This document shows, piece by piece, positions 7,907 to 15,457 of a stretch of DNA of 64,000 nt. Source of the DNA: Microbacterium luticocti DSM 19459 (GTDB taxonomy: Bacteria > Actinomycetota > Actinomycetes > Actinomycetales > Microbacteriaceae). A program made the position numbers and the translations under genes. Positions within the stretch are counted from its first letter, which is position 1. Each line of letters starts with the position of its first letter. The notes below the pieces were generated by a model. The model was not told the DNA's origin. It did not search any database and saw nothing but the letters and a program-made list of their open reading frames with translations. Location of the stretch: assembly GCF_000422405.1 (NCBI RefSeq), contig NZ_AULS01000007.1, positions 62,001 through 126,000 of the forward strand, given 5' to 3'.

Positions 7907-7930
7907 GGGCGGATGCTGCGGCATCCGCCC
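7907..7930. terminator. Bidirectional terminator between YceI gene and MFS gene
   Basis: GGGCGGATGC and GCATCCGCCC form a perfect 10-base stem with loop TGCG between two converging genes. A T-rich TTCGTCGTCT follows on the plus side. Confidence 0.8.
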
Positions 7931-7939
7931 TTCGTCGTC

Positions 7940-9247
7940 TCAGGGCTCGGGGTGCAGCGCGTCGTACGCGCGGAACCGCGGGTGCAGCCGCACCAGCAGC
8001 GACACCAGGCCGACGATCACCAGTCCGCCCGCGAGCGGCGGGAACCACAGTGCCGACACCGTGGCCAGGGCGCCGGCGTAGAGCGCGCCGATGCGCGGAC
8101 CGCCGGCGACCACGACGATGAAGATGCCCTGCAGCCGTCCGCGGATGGCGTCGGGCACCGCCGACTGCATCATGGTGGACCGGTAGATGGCGCTGATGTT
8201 GTCGGCGGCGCCCGACACCGCCAGGAAGACCGCGCCCGCGCCGATCAGCACGACGTTCGCGGAGTGATCGCCGATCCGGTCCGGCGCGAACCAGCCCAGC
8301 GCGGCGACGCCGAGCACGAGCCCGAACGCGAAGATCGCCGCCCCGTACACCTGCACGGCGCGTTCGATGCCCAGACCGTGCCGCCGCACCCGGCCGATCG
8401 GGCCCGAGAACAGGCTCGAGCAGAACGCGCCCACGGCGAACGCCGCGGTGAGCACGCCGGTGGTGATCGCGCCGCCGCCCAGCAGCACCGCCCCGATCGC
8501 CGGGAACAGCGTGAGCGGCTGCCCGAACGTCATCGCGGTGATGTCGACGAGGTACTGCACCCGGATGTTCGACGCGCGCCGCAGGAACCGCCAGCCGTCC
8601 TTGAGCGACTCGAGCCCGGGCCGCACGATGGTGCCCTCGGGCCGGATCGACGGCAGCGTCCACAGCCCGAGGAACAGCGAGGTCATCATGATCACGTCGA
8701 TCGTGTACGTCCAGCCGTAGCCCGAGACCGCCACCAGCACGCCGGCCAGGGCGGGTCCGGCCATGACCATGAGCCCCGACGAGATGCCCTGCAGCGCGGA
8801 TGCGGCCGGCAGCAGGGCGATCGGGATCAGCCGCGGCACGATGGCCGCGCGGGCGGCCATCACGATCGAGTTGGCGGCCGAGTTCACGATGCTCAGGCCG
8901 TACAGCCACCACTGCGTCTCCCACCCGCCCCAGGTGAGCACGGCCAGAAGCAGCGTCGAGGCGAAGGTGACGGATGCCGCGAGCAGCGCCACCACGCGGC
9001 GGTCGAACGCGTCGGCGAGCATGCCGCCGTACAGGCCCGCCAGCACCATCGGCACGAGCCCGGCCACGGCGATCATCGACACAGCGAACGTGTCGTGCGT
9101 GATCGCGTACATCTGCAGCATCACCGCGACGATGGTCAGCTGCCCGCCCAGGCCCGACAGCGTCGATCCCACCCACAGCCGCGCGAACGCGGGCGAGGAG
9201 GTCAACGGCCGCAGGTCGATGAAGTGCTCGCGGCCGAGCCTGGCCAT
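7940..9247 (-). CDS. MFS transporter (EntS-like exporter family)
   Basis: A 435-residue major facilitator with about 11-12 hydrophobic segments across the length. The N-terminal part (SSPAFARLWVGSTLSGLGGQ) and the cytoplasmic loop GMLADAFDRRVV (about residue 70) resemble the MFS_3 group containing the enterobactin exporter EntS and related drug or siderophore exporters. No siderophore genes are next to it, so the substrate is unknown. The start is the ATG at 9247; it overlaps by one base the stop of a possible nine-codon leader ORF whose GTG sits six bases after TACTCT. Confidence 0.85.
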   Translation of the reverse strand: MARLGREHFIDLRPLTSSPAFARLWVGSTLSGLGGQLTIVAVMLQMYAITHDTFAVSMIAVAGLVPMVLAGLYGGMLADAFDRRVVALLAASVTFASTLLLAVLTWGGWETQWWLYGLSIVNSAANSIVMAARAAIVPRLIPIALLPAASALQGISSGLMVMAGPALAGVLVAVSGYGWTYTIDVIMMTSLFLGLWTLPSIRPEGTIVRPGLESLKDGWRFLRRASNIRVQYLVDITAMTFGQPLTLFPAIGAVLLGGGAITTGVLTAAFAVGAFCSSLFSGPIGRVRRHGLGIERAVQVYGAAIFAFGLVLGVAALGWFAPDRIGDHSANVVLIGAGAVFLAVSGAADNISAIYRSTMMQSAVPDAIRGRLQGIFIVVVAGGPRIGALYAGALATVSALWFPPLAGGLVIVGLVSLLVRLHPRFRAYDALHPEP

Positions 9248-9276
9248 CACCGCGGCATCCGGAACACACGTCGCAC
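9247..9276 (-). other. Possible leaderless nine-codon ORF coupled to the MFS gene
   Basis: A GTG at 9276 is followed by eight codons and TGA (9249-9247), encoding about VRRVFRMPR. The TGA shares its A with the MFS ATG (TGATG). TACTCT ends six bases before the GTG, the same spacing seen at leaderless starts elsewhere in this window. The MFS gene has no clear ribosome binding site, so termination-reinitiation from this mini-ORF could drive its translation. Speculative. Confidence 0.35.
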
Positions 9277-9282
9277 GGATCG

Positions 9283-9288
9283 AGAGTA
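9283..9288 (-). promoter_or_regulatory. -10 element upstream of the MFS gene
   Basis: TACTCT on the minus strand, six bases before the GTG of the mini-ORF and 35 bases before the MFS ATG. Confidence 0.5.
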
Positions 9289-9306
9289 CCGGCCGGCGCG
9301 ACGCGC

Positions 9307-9534
9307 CTAGGTGTCGGTGTCGATGTCGATGCGCTTGATGCGCGAGGTGTGCCCGCGCACGATGCGCACCCGGCTCGGGGCGGTGTGAAAGTGCGCGGCC
9401 AGCGCGCGCTGCACGCCGAGGTTCGCCGCACCGTCGGCGGCGCGCTCGCGGACGTGCACGATCAGGCCGTCCGCATCCTTCTCGACCAGCGGCCCTTTGC
9501 GGCTGCCGGGTTTGACGCGCACGGTGACCTGCAT
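9307..9534 (-). CDS. DUF167 (YggU-family) protein
   Basis: A 75-residue protein of the DUF167/YggU family, small alpha/beta proteins of unknown function. Family features include VRVKPGSRKGPLVE near the start, VHVRERAADGAANLGVQRAL (the conserved A-x-G-x-A-N segment) and a basic C-terminal strand GHTSRIKRIDID. The ATG at 9534 follows TACGCT by six bases. The gene lies 59 bases from the MFS gene on the same strand. Confidence 0.85.
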   Translation of the reverse strand: MQVTVRVKPGSRKGPLVEKDADGLIVHVRERAADGAANLGVQRALAAHFHTAPSRVRIVRGHTSRIKRIDIDTDT

Positions 9535-9540
9535 GCTGCG

Positions 9541-9546
9541 AGCGTA
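9541..9546 (-). promoter_or_regulatory. -10 element of a leaderless promoter (DUF167 gene)
   Basis: TACGCT on the minus strand, then CGCAGC and the ATG at 9534. Confidence 0.6.
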
Positions 9547-9585
9547 GCCCGCCGGCACGCCGGGAGTCGGCGGGGACGGATGCTG

Positions 9586-9591
9586 TAGACT
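9586..9591 (+). promoter_or_regulatory. -10 element for rpsO
   Basis: TAGACT, which should start a transcript near 9598 and leave an 85-base leader before rpsO. Confidence 0.55.
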
Positions 9592-9597
9592 GATGCG

Positions 9598-9682
9598 GTT
9601 GCCGTGAGAATCGGCCGCGGATAAAGAGAGCTCGCGCATCCGGCGACGGGCACCGCGCAATGGACAGAGAGGGGACCGCTTT
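9598..9682 (+). other. rpsO 5' leader, candidate S15 autoregulatory region
   Basis: An 85-base leader ending in GAGAGGGG about six bases before the S15 start. In several bacteria S15 binds its own mRNA leader to repress translation; whether this one does is inference, as no known S15-binding fold was recognised by eye. Confidence 0.35.
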
Positions 9683-9952
9683 ATGGCACTGGATGCAGAC
9701 GTCAAGAAGGCGATCATCGAAGAGTACGCGACGCACCCCGGTGACACCGGTTCCCCCGAGGTGCAGGTCGCGATGCTGACGCAGCGCATCAAGGACCTCA
9801 CCGAGCACCTGAAGGAGCACAAGCACGACCACCACTCGCGTCGTGGCCTCTTTCTACTCGTCGGTCAGCGCCGCCGTCTGCTCGGCTACCTCCAGGACAT
9901 CGACATCGAGCGCTACCGCTCGCTGATCGAGCGTCTCGGACTGCGCCGGTAA
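9683..9952 (+). CDS. rpsO: 30S ribosomal protein S15
   Basis: An 89-residue S15, the usual family length. It binds the central domain of 16S rRNA early in 30S assembly. Recognisable segments are [23 protein letters not shown] (family core, split here only for reference), [15 protein letters not shown], and [24 protein letters not shown]. The ribosome binding site is GAGAGGGG. It is followed by a strong terminator rather than by pnp, its partner in many bacteria; pnp lies about 8 kb downstream. Confidence 0.97.
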   Translation: MALDADVKKAIIEEYATHPGDTGSPEVQVAMLTQRIKDLTEHLKEHKHDHHSRRGLFLLVGQRRRLLGYLQDIDIERYRSLIERLGLRR

Positions 9953-9991
9953 GGCACGCGACCAGCGTTCAATCGCGCAAAACGTTCTTGG

Positions 9992-10021
9992 AAGGCCGCT
10001 CCGAGGTGTCGGGGCGGCCTT
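9992..10021 (+). terminator. Intrinsic terminator after rpsO
   Basis: AAGGCCGCTCCGA (9992-10004) pairs with TCGGGGCGGCCTT (10009-10021) with one T-G pair, loop GGTG, then CGTTTTCGT. Confidence 0.88.
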
Positions 10022-10049
10022 CGTTTTCGTCCACGGGCGTCGGTGGCCG

Positions 10050-10137
10050 CGTGCACAACTGCGGGGATTCTCGCCCGCGCACGGCGTGTCGCGCCGCCCG
10101 GGCGGCGTGTCGCCGAAGATCCCCGCAGTTGTGCACG
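10050..10137. repeat. Perfect 19-bp inverted repeat with palindromic spacer (REP-like)
   Basis: CGTGCACAACTGCGGGGAT (10050-10068) is repeated as its exact reverse complement at 10119-10137. The 50-base spacer holds GCCGCCCGGGCGGC, itself a palindrome (10094-10107). It lies in the 278-base gap between the rpsO terminator and efeB, too far from either to be their obvious terminator. It looks like a REP or cruciform-type intergenic element. Confidence 0.85.
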
Positions 10138-10230
10138 GATGCCGCGCGGCGATGCCGCGACTGGCACCTGAGCCCGGCCCTCCGACCGGGCCCTGCGGCC
10201 GGGTCCTCCGGGCCGATGGTCGGGCCGCGG

Positions 10231-11529
10231 TCAGTCGAACATCCCGGCCGCCAGATAGGTGCCGCGGGCAGGCGCCGGCGGGCAGAAGAAGATCCCCGAC
10301 CCGACATGGGTGATGTACTCGTTCAGCGCGTCGGATGAGCCCAGGCGCCGTTGCAGCCGCTCGAAGTGGGCCGGATCGTTCTGGTAGCTGATGAACAGCA
10401 GCCCGGCGTCGAGGAACCCGTACTGGTTGATGCCGTCGGTGTAGTTGAACCCGCGGCGCAGGATCTTCACGCCGTCGTTGTTCTCGTGCGCGGCCAGCCG
10501 GATGTGCGAGGTCGGATCGATGACCGGCTGCCCATCGGGGCCGGTGGCCGCGAAGTCCGGGGTGTCGAACTCGTGCGCACCGGTCAGGGGAGCGCCGCTG
10601 ATCTTGTGACGGCCGAAGATGCGGTTCTGGTCGCTGACCGGGTCGGTGTCCCAGTTCTCGATGTGCATCTGGATCTTGCGCACCACCTGGTAGGTGCCGT
10701 GCCGGGTCCATGCCGGTCCGTCGTCCACCCACACGTACCGGTCGAAGTCGTCCTTGTCGAAGATGTTGCGGGTGCCGTCCTTGTACCCGAGCAGGTTGCG
10801 CGGCGTCGACTGCCCGCGACCGGCCGAGGCACGGCCGAAGCCGATCACCGTCCACCGGGTCGCGGCCGACCCGGCCTCCTTGCCGATGCGGGCCAGCACG
10901 CGGATCGCGTGGTACGCCACCTGCGGGTCATCGGCGCACGCCTGCAGCGACAGGTCGCCGCCGCTCCACTCGTCGTGCAACGACCCCGTCGGCAGATCGA
11001 GCTCGCGCAGCAGCGGCGGCCGGCGTGCCGCCAGCCCGTACTCGTCGCCGAACACGCGCGGCCCGAGCCCCAGGGTCACGGTGAGCGAGGCGGGATCCAG
11101 GTCGAGGGCCTCTCCGGTGTCCAGCCCGATCCCGTCGGTGCGGGCCGGTTCCACCTGCCCGACCGTCTTTCCGGCCATCAGCTGCGCGATCGCCGCCGAC
11201 CAGCGCGCCAGCAGCACCTGCAGGTCCTGCGCCAGCGAGGTCGTCAGGTCGAACGTCATGAACACGCTGTACCGCTGCACCGGGGTGCTGATCCCGGCCT
11301 GCTCGGCCGAACCGTAGAACGGATGCCGCCCGGACAGGTCGATCGCATCCGCCCCGTCGCCGGGCGAATCCCCGCGCCCGAGCGCCGTCGCGGCGGCTGC
11401 GCCGCCGGCCGCCCCGACCAGCAGCCCGCCCGCGCCCGCGGCCGCCGCCGACAGCAGCAGGCCGCGTCGCGACACGCCGCGGACCGCGCCCGGACCCCGG
11501 GCGCCGTCCGCTGTGGTGGGCTCGGTCAT
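10231..11529 (-). CDS. efeB: Iron-uptake deferrochelatase/peroxidase EfeB (Dyp-type), Tat-exported
   Basis: A 432-residue heme-binding Dyp-type peroxidase that works with EfeU and EfeO in iron acquisition outside the membrane. The N-terminus carries a twin-arginine signal (SRRGLLLSAAAAGAGG, about residues 20-35), so it should be exported folded with heme. The Dyp motif GxxDG is seen as GYKDG (about residue 248), and the ferredoxin-like halves are recognisable. The start ATG overlaps the efeO stop by four bases, and it is last in the order efeU-efeO-efeB on the minus strand. The upstream in-frame codons belong to efeO, so the ATG at 11529 is favoured. Confidence 0.93.
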   Translation of the reverse strand: MTEPTTADGARGPGAVRGVSRRGLLLSAAAAGAGGLLVGAAGGAAAATALGRGDSPGDGADAIDLSGRHPFYGSAEQAGISTPVQRYSVFMTFDLTTSLAQDLQVLLARWSAAIAQLMAGKTVGQVEPARTDGIGLDTGEALDLDPASLTVTLGLGPRVFGDEYGLAARRPPLLRELDLPTGSLHDEWSGGDLSLQACADDPQVAYHAIRVLARIGKEAGSAATRWTVIGFGRASAGRGQSTPRNLLGYKDGTRNIFDKDDFDRYVWVDDGPAWTRHGTYQVVRKIQMHIENWDTDPVSDQNRIFGRHKISGAPLTGAHEFDTPDFAATGPDGQPVIDPTSHIRLAAHENNDGVKILRRGFNYTDGINQYGFLDAGLLFISYQNDPAHFERLQRRLGSSDALNEYITHVGSGIFFCPPAPARGTYLAAGMFD

Positions 11530-12773
11530 CCCGCGGTCGCCACCTTCTCGGCGATCCGCGAGAGCGGCTCCTGCAACGCCTGCACGGCCTTGCTCAGCTT
11601 CGCCGAGTCCGCGGCGCGCAACTGTGCGGTCCACTCCTTGTAGCCGCCGAGCGCGGCCGGGTCGCGGTAGGTGTCCAGCAGCGTGGTCACCGCGCGGAAC
11701 CGGTCGGCGACCTGGGTGGCCAGGGCGGCGTCGATCTTGTCCAGACCCGGGCGCAGGAACGCGAACGCCTGCTGGGCGCCCTCGACGTTCCCGGCGAAGT
11801 CGACGAGGTCGATGTGGCTGTACGCCTCTTCCTCGCCGGTGATCTTGCCCGACTGCACCTCTTCGAGAAGGCCCGCGGCGCCGTTGGCGAGATCCTCGGG
11901 CTTGTACTCCAGCGTCTGCAGCAGGTCGTTGAGCTTGCCGGTGTTGGTCACCAGCTCCGCGGCGAGCTTCTTGGTGTCGTCGGTGATCGCCCCGCGCTGG
12001 AACAGGTCGCGCTCGATCGCGTGGAAGCCGTGCCAGCCGACCTCGGGGTCCGGCGGCGTCGAGGCGCGCATGTCGAGCAGGTAGTCCAGGTTGCCGTGGT
12101 TGTCGTCGGCGGCGAAGCCGGGCAGCACGAACCCGTCGACGTCGGACTCGATCTTCTCGTAGAACGGTCGGGCCAGCGCGTACTTCTGCTTCGCGGCGGC
12201 CAGGTCACCGGCATCCACTGCGTCTTTGAGGGCGGCCACGGCGGTGACCATGTCGCCGGCGACGCCCTTCGCGTAGTCGGCGTATCCGGCGGCGCCGTCC
12301 GCCAGGATCGACGCGATGCTGCCGGTGGGGGACGCGGCGGCCTTGCCGGTCACGGTGAATGGCTGGGTCTCGGGGTCGGCTCCGGGGCAGTAGATCTGGT
12401 AGTCGCCGCCGTCCAGCCGCACCGTGAAGCTGACCGGCTTGAGCCCGGGCGCGAGGTTCTCCTTCTCGCCCAGGATCCGGTTGCGGCTCTGCAGCTCGAC
12501 CTCGGTCAGCGCCGTCGAGTTCGTGTTCTTCACGGTGAAGGTGACCGGGCCGGCGGGCGCACTCGCGTAGTCGAGCACGCACCTGTCGCCGTCGTCGCCG
12601 GTGAGCGTGATCGTCACCTGCGCGGCACCGCTGTCGCCGGTGGGGGCGGCGGATGCGCCGGGGCTGCCGCCGGTGGCGGGGCCGGACGAGCCGGCGCAGC
12701 CGGCGAGGGCCAGGCCGCCGATGAGGATCGCCGTGACGGCGGCGGCGCGGGCGCGCCGGGGGCTAAGGGACAT
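11526..12773 (-). CDS. efeO: Iron uptake lipoprotein EfeO
   Basis: A 415-residue extracellular lipoprotein that delivers iron to the EfeU permease. It begins with a lipoprotein signal ending in GLALAGCAGS (Cys about residue 23). A cupredoxin-like EfeO domain follows (about 50-145, including TFTVKNTNSTALTEVEL), then an M75-type helical domain (about 160-410) with the metal-binding HxxE motif in GWHGFHAIERDLF. The ATG at 12773 has GAGGAG upstream. It overlaps the end of efeU by 11 bases and the start of efeB by 4, so the three are translationally coupled. Confidence 0.93.
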   Translation of the reverse strand: MSLSPRRARAAAVTAILIGGLALAGCAGSSGPATGGSPGASAAPTGDSGAAQVTITLTGDDGDRCVLDYASAPAGPVTFTVKNTNSTALTEVELQSRNRILGEKENLAPGLKPVSFTVRLDGGDYQIYCPGADPETQPFTVTGKAAASPTGSIASILADGAAGYADYAKGVAGDMVTAVAALKDAVDAGDLAAAKQKYALARPFYEKIESDVDGFVLPGFAADDNHGNLDYLLDMRASTPPDPEVGWHGFHAIERDLFQRGAITDDTKKLAAELVTNTGKLNDLLQTLEYKPEDLANGAAGLLEEVQSGKITGEEEAYSHIDLVDFAGNVEGAQQAFAFLRPGLDKIDAALATQVADRFRAVTTLLDTYRDPAALGGYKEWTAQLRAADSAKLSKAVQALQEPLSRIAEKVATAG

Positions 12774-14349
12774 GGATGCTGCTCCTCGAAGTGGGCTCGG
12801 GACGGGACTCGGGGGAAGGCGTGGGCGGTGTCGCCGCGGCGACACGCAGGCGGCGGGAGCCGCGCACCGCGCGGGCCAGCAGCACACCGGCGGCGATCAC
12901 CAGCAGCGCGGGCAGGTACAGGCCCCACAGCCGGCGCTCGTCGGCGGCCGACTGGGCGTCGGCGATCGTGTCGGCGGCCTTCTGCACGGCGGCGTCGGGC
13001 ACATGCCAGCCGCCGTCGGTGAGGGTGACCGTACGCGGGGTCGACAGCCCGCCGCCGCTGAGCGTGGCGACCGCGCGGTCGGTGTGCGACACGTCGAGCA
13101 GCGCGCCGTCGGCGGTCCAGACGGTCTGGGTCTGCGCGCCGCTCCAACTCACCTGGAACGGGCCGGGCTGGCGGGCGCGGTCGATGCCGATCGGCAGCCG
13201 CCCGCCCGAGCGGGCGGCCACCTCGTCGAGGGTCATCGTCCGCGGTGCGTCGGGGTCGGCGGCATCCGTCGAGCGCTCCCAGCGCTGCGCCGCCAGTCCC
13301 GCGTGCTGGTCGGGCTGGGCGGCATCCGGCGCCAACCGCACCGTCTGCGCGGCCGCGCCGTGAAGGCTCACCGTCACCGCGTCACCGTGCAGCGCCGCCG
13401 TGCCCACCTGCGTCCCGGCCTGGTCGACAAGCGGCAGTGCCCCGGTGTGCACGGTGGGCAGCATCGCCATGGTGATCGCCAGCGCGGCGGCGGCGACGGC
13501 ACAGCCGGCCGCCAGCGACGCCTGCAGCGCCGCCGCGCCGCGTGCCGACGGGCGCCGCGCGGCCGGCCAGTACACGACGAGTGCGACCGGGATCAGGTAG
13601 GCGAGCCAGCCGATGACCTCGATCAGACGCGGGTCGGCGGGGATGCCGAGCACCCCGGTGATCAGCGCCGACCCGATCGACCCGGGCCGCACCAGCCACG
13701 ACAGGTCGAGCACCTGCTGCTGCCCGGCGTTCAGCCAGCCCGCTTCGTGCGCGGTGCGCAGCACGGTCATCACCAGGCCCGCCGCGACGAGGATGAGGAA
13801 CCCACCGGTGATGCGGAAGAACCGGCTGAGGTTGAGTCTGACGCCGCCGAGGTAGATGCCGATGCCGACGGCGACCGCGACCGCGATGCCGAGCACCGCA
13901 CCGATCGCCGCGAGCAGGGCGCTCGTCGAGGCCGAGAACGTCGCCAGCAGGAACACGCTGGTCTCGAACCCCTCCTTGAGCACCGCGAGGAACGCCATCC
14001 CGGCCAGCGCGAACGCGTGGCCGTCTTTGAGCGCCTCGCCCGCCTGCTGTTCGAGTTCGCGCTTCATGCCGCGGGAGTGGTGCTGCATCCACACGAGCAT
14101 GCTCGTCACGAAGAACACCGCGACGATGCCGATGATCGTCTCCATGCCCTCCTGTGCGGCCTGGGGGAGCGCCTGCTCGACCGCGGCCAGGGTGATGCCC
14201 ACCGCCAGGCTCAGGGCCAGGGCGATGCCCACGCCCAGCCACATCGCCGTCAGGCGGCGCCCGTTGCGGCGCAGGAACGCGGCGATGATGCCGACGATGA
14301 GAGCCGCTTCGAGGCCTTCGCGCAGGCCGATGACGAAGGTTGCGAGCAC
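12763..14349 (-). CDS. efeU: Ferrous iron permease EfeU (FTR1 family) with large C-terminal extension
   Basis: The membrane permease of the EfeUOB system, 528 residues. The FTR1-type iron-binding motifs are REGLE (residues 10-14) and KEGFE (125-129) inside membrane helices; about seven helices fill residues 1-265. Unlike the shorter EfeU of enterobacteria, there is an additional helix (about 279-298), a soluble domain of about 175 residues, another helix (about 477-495) and a Pro/Ser-rich tail. The soluble part is probably outside the cell. The GTG at 14349 gives the normal family N-terminus (LATFVIGLREGLEAAL) and has TGAGGAAG six bases upstream; the open frame further upstream crosses the promoter. 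Confidence 0.92.
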   Translation of the reverse strand: MLATFVIGLREGLEAALIVGIIAAFLRRNGRRLTAMWLGVGIALALSLAVGITLAAVEQALPQAAQEGMETIIGIVAVFFVTSMLVWMQHHSRGMKRELEQQAGEALKDGHAFALAGMAFLAVLKEGFETSVFLLATFSASTSALLAAIGAVLGIAVAVAVGIGIYLGGVRLNLSRFFRITGGFLILVAAGLVMTVLRTAHEAGWLNAGQQQVLDLSWLVRPGSIGSALITGVLGIPADPRLIEVIGWLAYLIPVALVVYWPAARRPSARGAAALQASLAAGCAVAAAALAITMAMLPTVHTGALPLVDQAGTQVGTAALHGDAVTVSLHGAAAQTVRLAPDAAQPDQHAGLAAQRWERSTDAADPDAPRTMTLDEVAARSGGRLPIGIDRARQPGPFQVSWSGAQTQTVWTADGALLDVSHTDRAVATLSGGGLSTPRTVTLTDGGWHVPDAAVQKAADTIADAQSAADERRLWGLYLPALLVIAAGVLLARAVRGSRRLRVAAATPPTPSPESRPEPTSRSSIHVP

Positions 14350-14394
14350 GGTCTTCCTCAGACGGGATGATGCGGGCCCGAGCGGGTCCGGAGG

Positions 14395-14413
14395 TAAGGA
14401 TAGCATACCCACA
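14395..14413 (-). promoter_or_regulatory. Candidate DtxR/IdeR iron box over the efeUOB promoter
   Basis: On the minus strand TGTGGGTATGCTATCCTTA matches the actinobacterial iron-box consensus (TTAGGTTAGGCTAACCTAA) at 13 of 19 positions, and GGGTATGCTATCC matches the core at 10 of 13. TATGCT inside it can serve as the -10 element, so a bound iron-loaded repressor would block transcription of efeUOB when iron is plentiful. Confidence 0.6.
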
Positions 14414-14486
14414 CGCTACCGCCCTCACTCGATCGAGGGGCGTGTGCCGTGGGCGCGTCGGCCCGGCGGGGCCTTCGGCGCCGCGA

Positions 14487-14492
14487 TAGCCT
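14487..14492 (+). promoter_or_regulatory. -10 element for the alpha/beta hydrolase gene
   Basis: TAGCCT sits 15 bases before the ATG at 14508, leaving room for a short leader with GGAGG at 14499-14503. Confidence 0.5.
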
Positions 14493-14507
14493 GCTGTCGG
14501 AGGCCCG

Positions 14508-15374
14508 ATGACCACGATCGACGAGCATGTGCGCCGTGACGGCGCCCTCGCCGACATCGACTGGCACGTCTTCCCCCCGGGCACGGTCCGTGACACCGTC
14601 GCCACGCCCAGCGGCGCGCTGGCCCGGGTACGGGTGGGGGATGCCTCCGGTGACCGGGTGCTGCTCGTGCCCGGCGTCGTCGGGTCGAAGGAGGACTTCG
14701 TCCGCATCGTCCCGCTGCTGGTGCAGCAGGGCCTGCGTGTCGAGTCGTTCGACCTCGCCGGCCATTACGAGTCCGAGCACGCCCCACCGCTGCGGGACGG
14801 CCACTACGACTTCGCCCAGTACGTCGACGATCTGATCGCGGTGCTGCGCGCCGACCCGGCGCCGGCCCATGTGGTCGGCTACAGCTTCGGTGGGTTGCTC
14901 GTGCAACAGGCGGCCGTCGCCTGTCCCGAGTTGATGCGCACCGTGACGCTGCTGTCGTGCCCGCCGGCGACCGGCCAGGTGTTCCGCGGCGTCGCGCACA
15001 TCGGCCCGCTCTCGGACATGGACCCGCACCGGGCGGCCGGCCTCATCCTCTGGGGCATCCGGTACAACCTCAACCGTGAGCGACCGCAGCGCATCGCGTT
15101 CGTGCGGGAGCGGCTCTCGCGCATCCCGCGCAGCTGCATCGACGACGTCATCGGGATGATGATGCACACCCCCGACGTCACCGAGGCGTTCGCGGCCCTC
15201 GGCCTGCCCACGCTGATCGCGGTCGGGCGGCGTGACCTGTGGCCGGTCGCGCAGCACCGGGCGTACGCGCGGCGCATCGGCGCCCGGGTGGCGCTGTACC
15301 CCGGCGGGCACGCGCCGTGCGAGACGGCGCCGCACCAGCTGGTGCGCGACCTGGTCGGCCTGTTCCGGGAATAA
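14508..15374 (+). CDS. Alpha/beta-fold hydrolase
   Basis: A 288-residue serine hydrolase of the alpha/beta superfamily. The nucleophile elbow is GYSFGG (Ser at about residue 126), preceded by the oxyanion region LLVPGVVGSKEDF (about 51). The likely acid is in AVGRRDLW (about 242) and the catalytic His in YPGGHAPCETAPHQ near the end. There is no signal peptide, so it is cytoplasmic. It is transcribed away from efeUOB and sits 83 bases before the flavin monooxygenase gene. The substrate is unknown; esterase, haloalkane or epoxide-type activity cannot be separated by sequence alone. Confidence 0.85.
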   Translation: MTTIDEHVRRDGALADIDWHVFPPGTVRDTVATPSGALARVRVGDASGDRVLLVPGVVGSKEDFVRIVPLLVQQGLRVESFDLAGHYESEHAPPLRDGHYDFAQYVDDLIAVLRADPAPAHVVGYSFGGLLVQQAAVACPELMRTVTLLSCPPATGQVFRGVAHIGPLSDMDPHRAAGLILWGIRYNLNRERPQRIAFVRERLSRIPRSCIDDVIGMMMHTPDVTEAFAALGLPTLIAVGRRDLWPVAQHRAYARRIGARVALYPGGHAPCETAPHQLVRDLVGLFRE

Positions 15375-15390
15375 TCGGCGCGGCCCCGCG

Positions 15391-15420
15391 TTGCACGATA
15401 TACATTCATTTGCATAGAAA
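15391..15420 (+). promoter_or_regulatory. Candidate promoter for the flavin monooxygenase pair
   Basis: TTGCAC (15391-15396) and TAGAAA (15415-15420) are 18 bases apart in an unusually AT-rich patch. The repeated TTGCA (15391 and 15410) could belong to an operator. Confidence 0.45.
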
Positions 15421-15457
15421 CGGATGCCACCGGCATCCGGGAAGCGGGAATCAGATC

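Noticed and set aside
7248..9431. Long frames on both strands across the MFS gene
   Set aside because: Only the minus-strand frame ending at 7940 shows membrane helices and MFS loops. The others read as Arg-rich shadow sequence.
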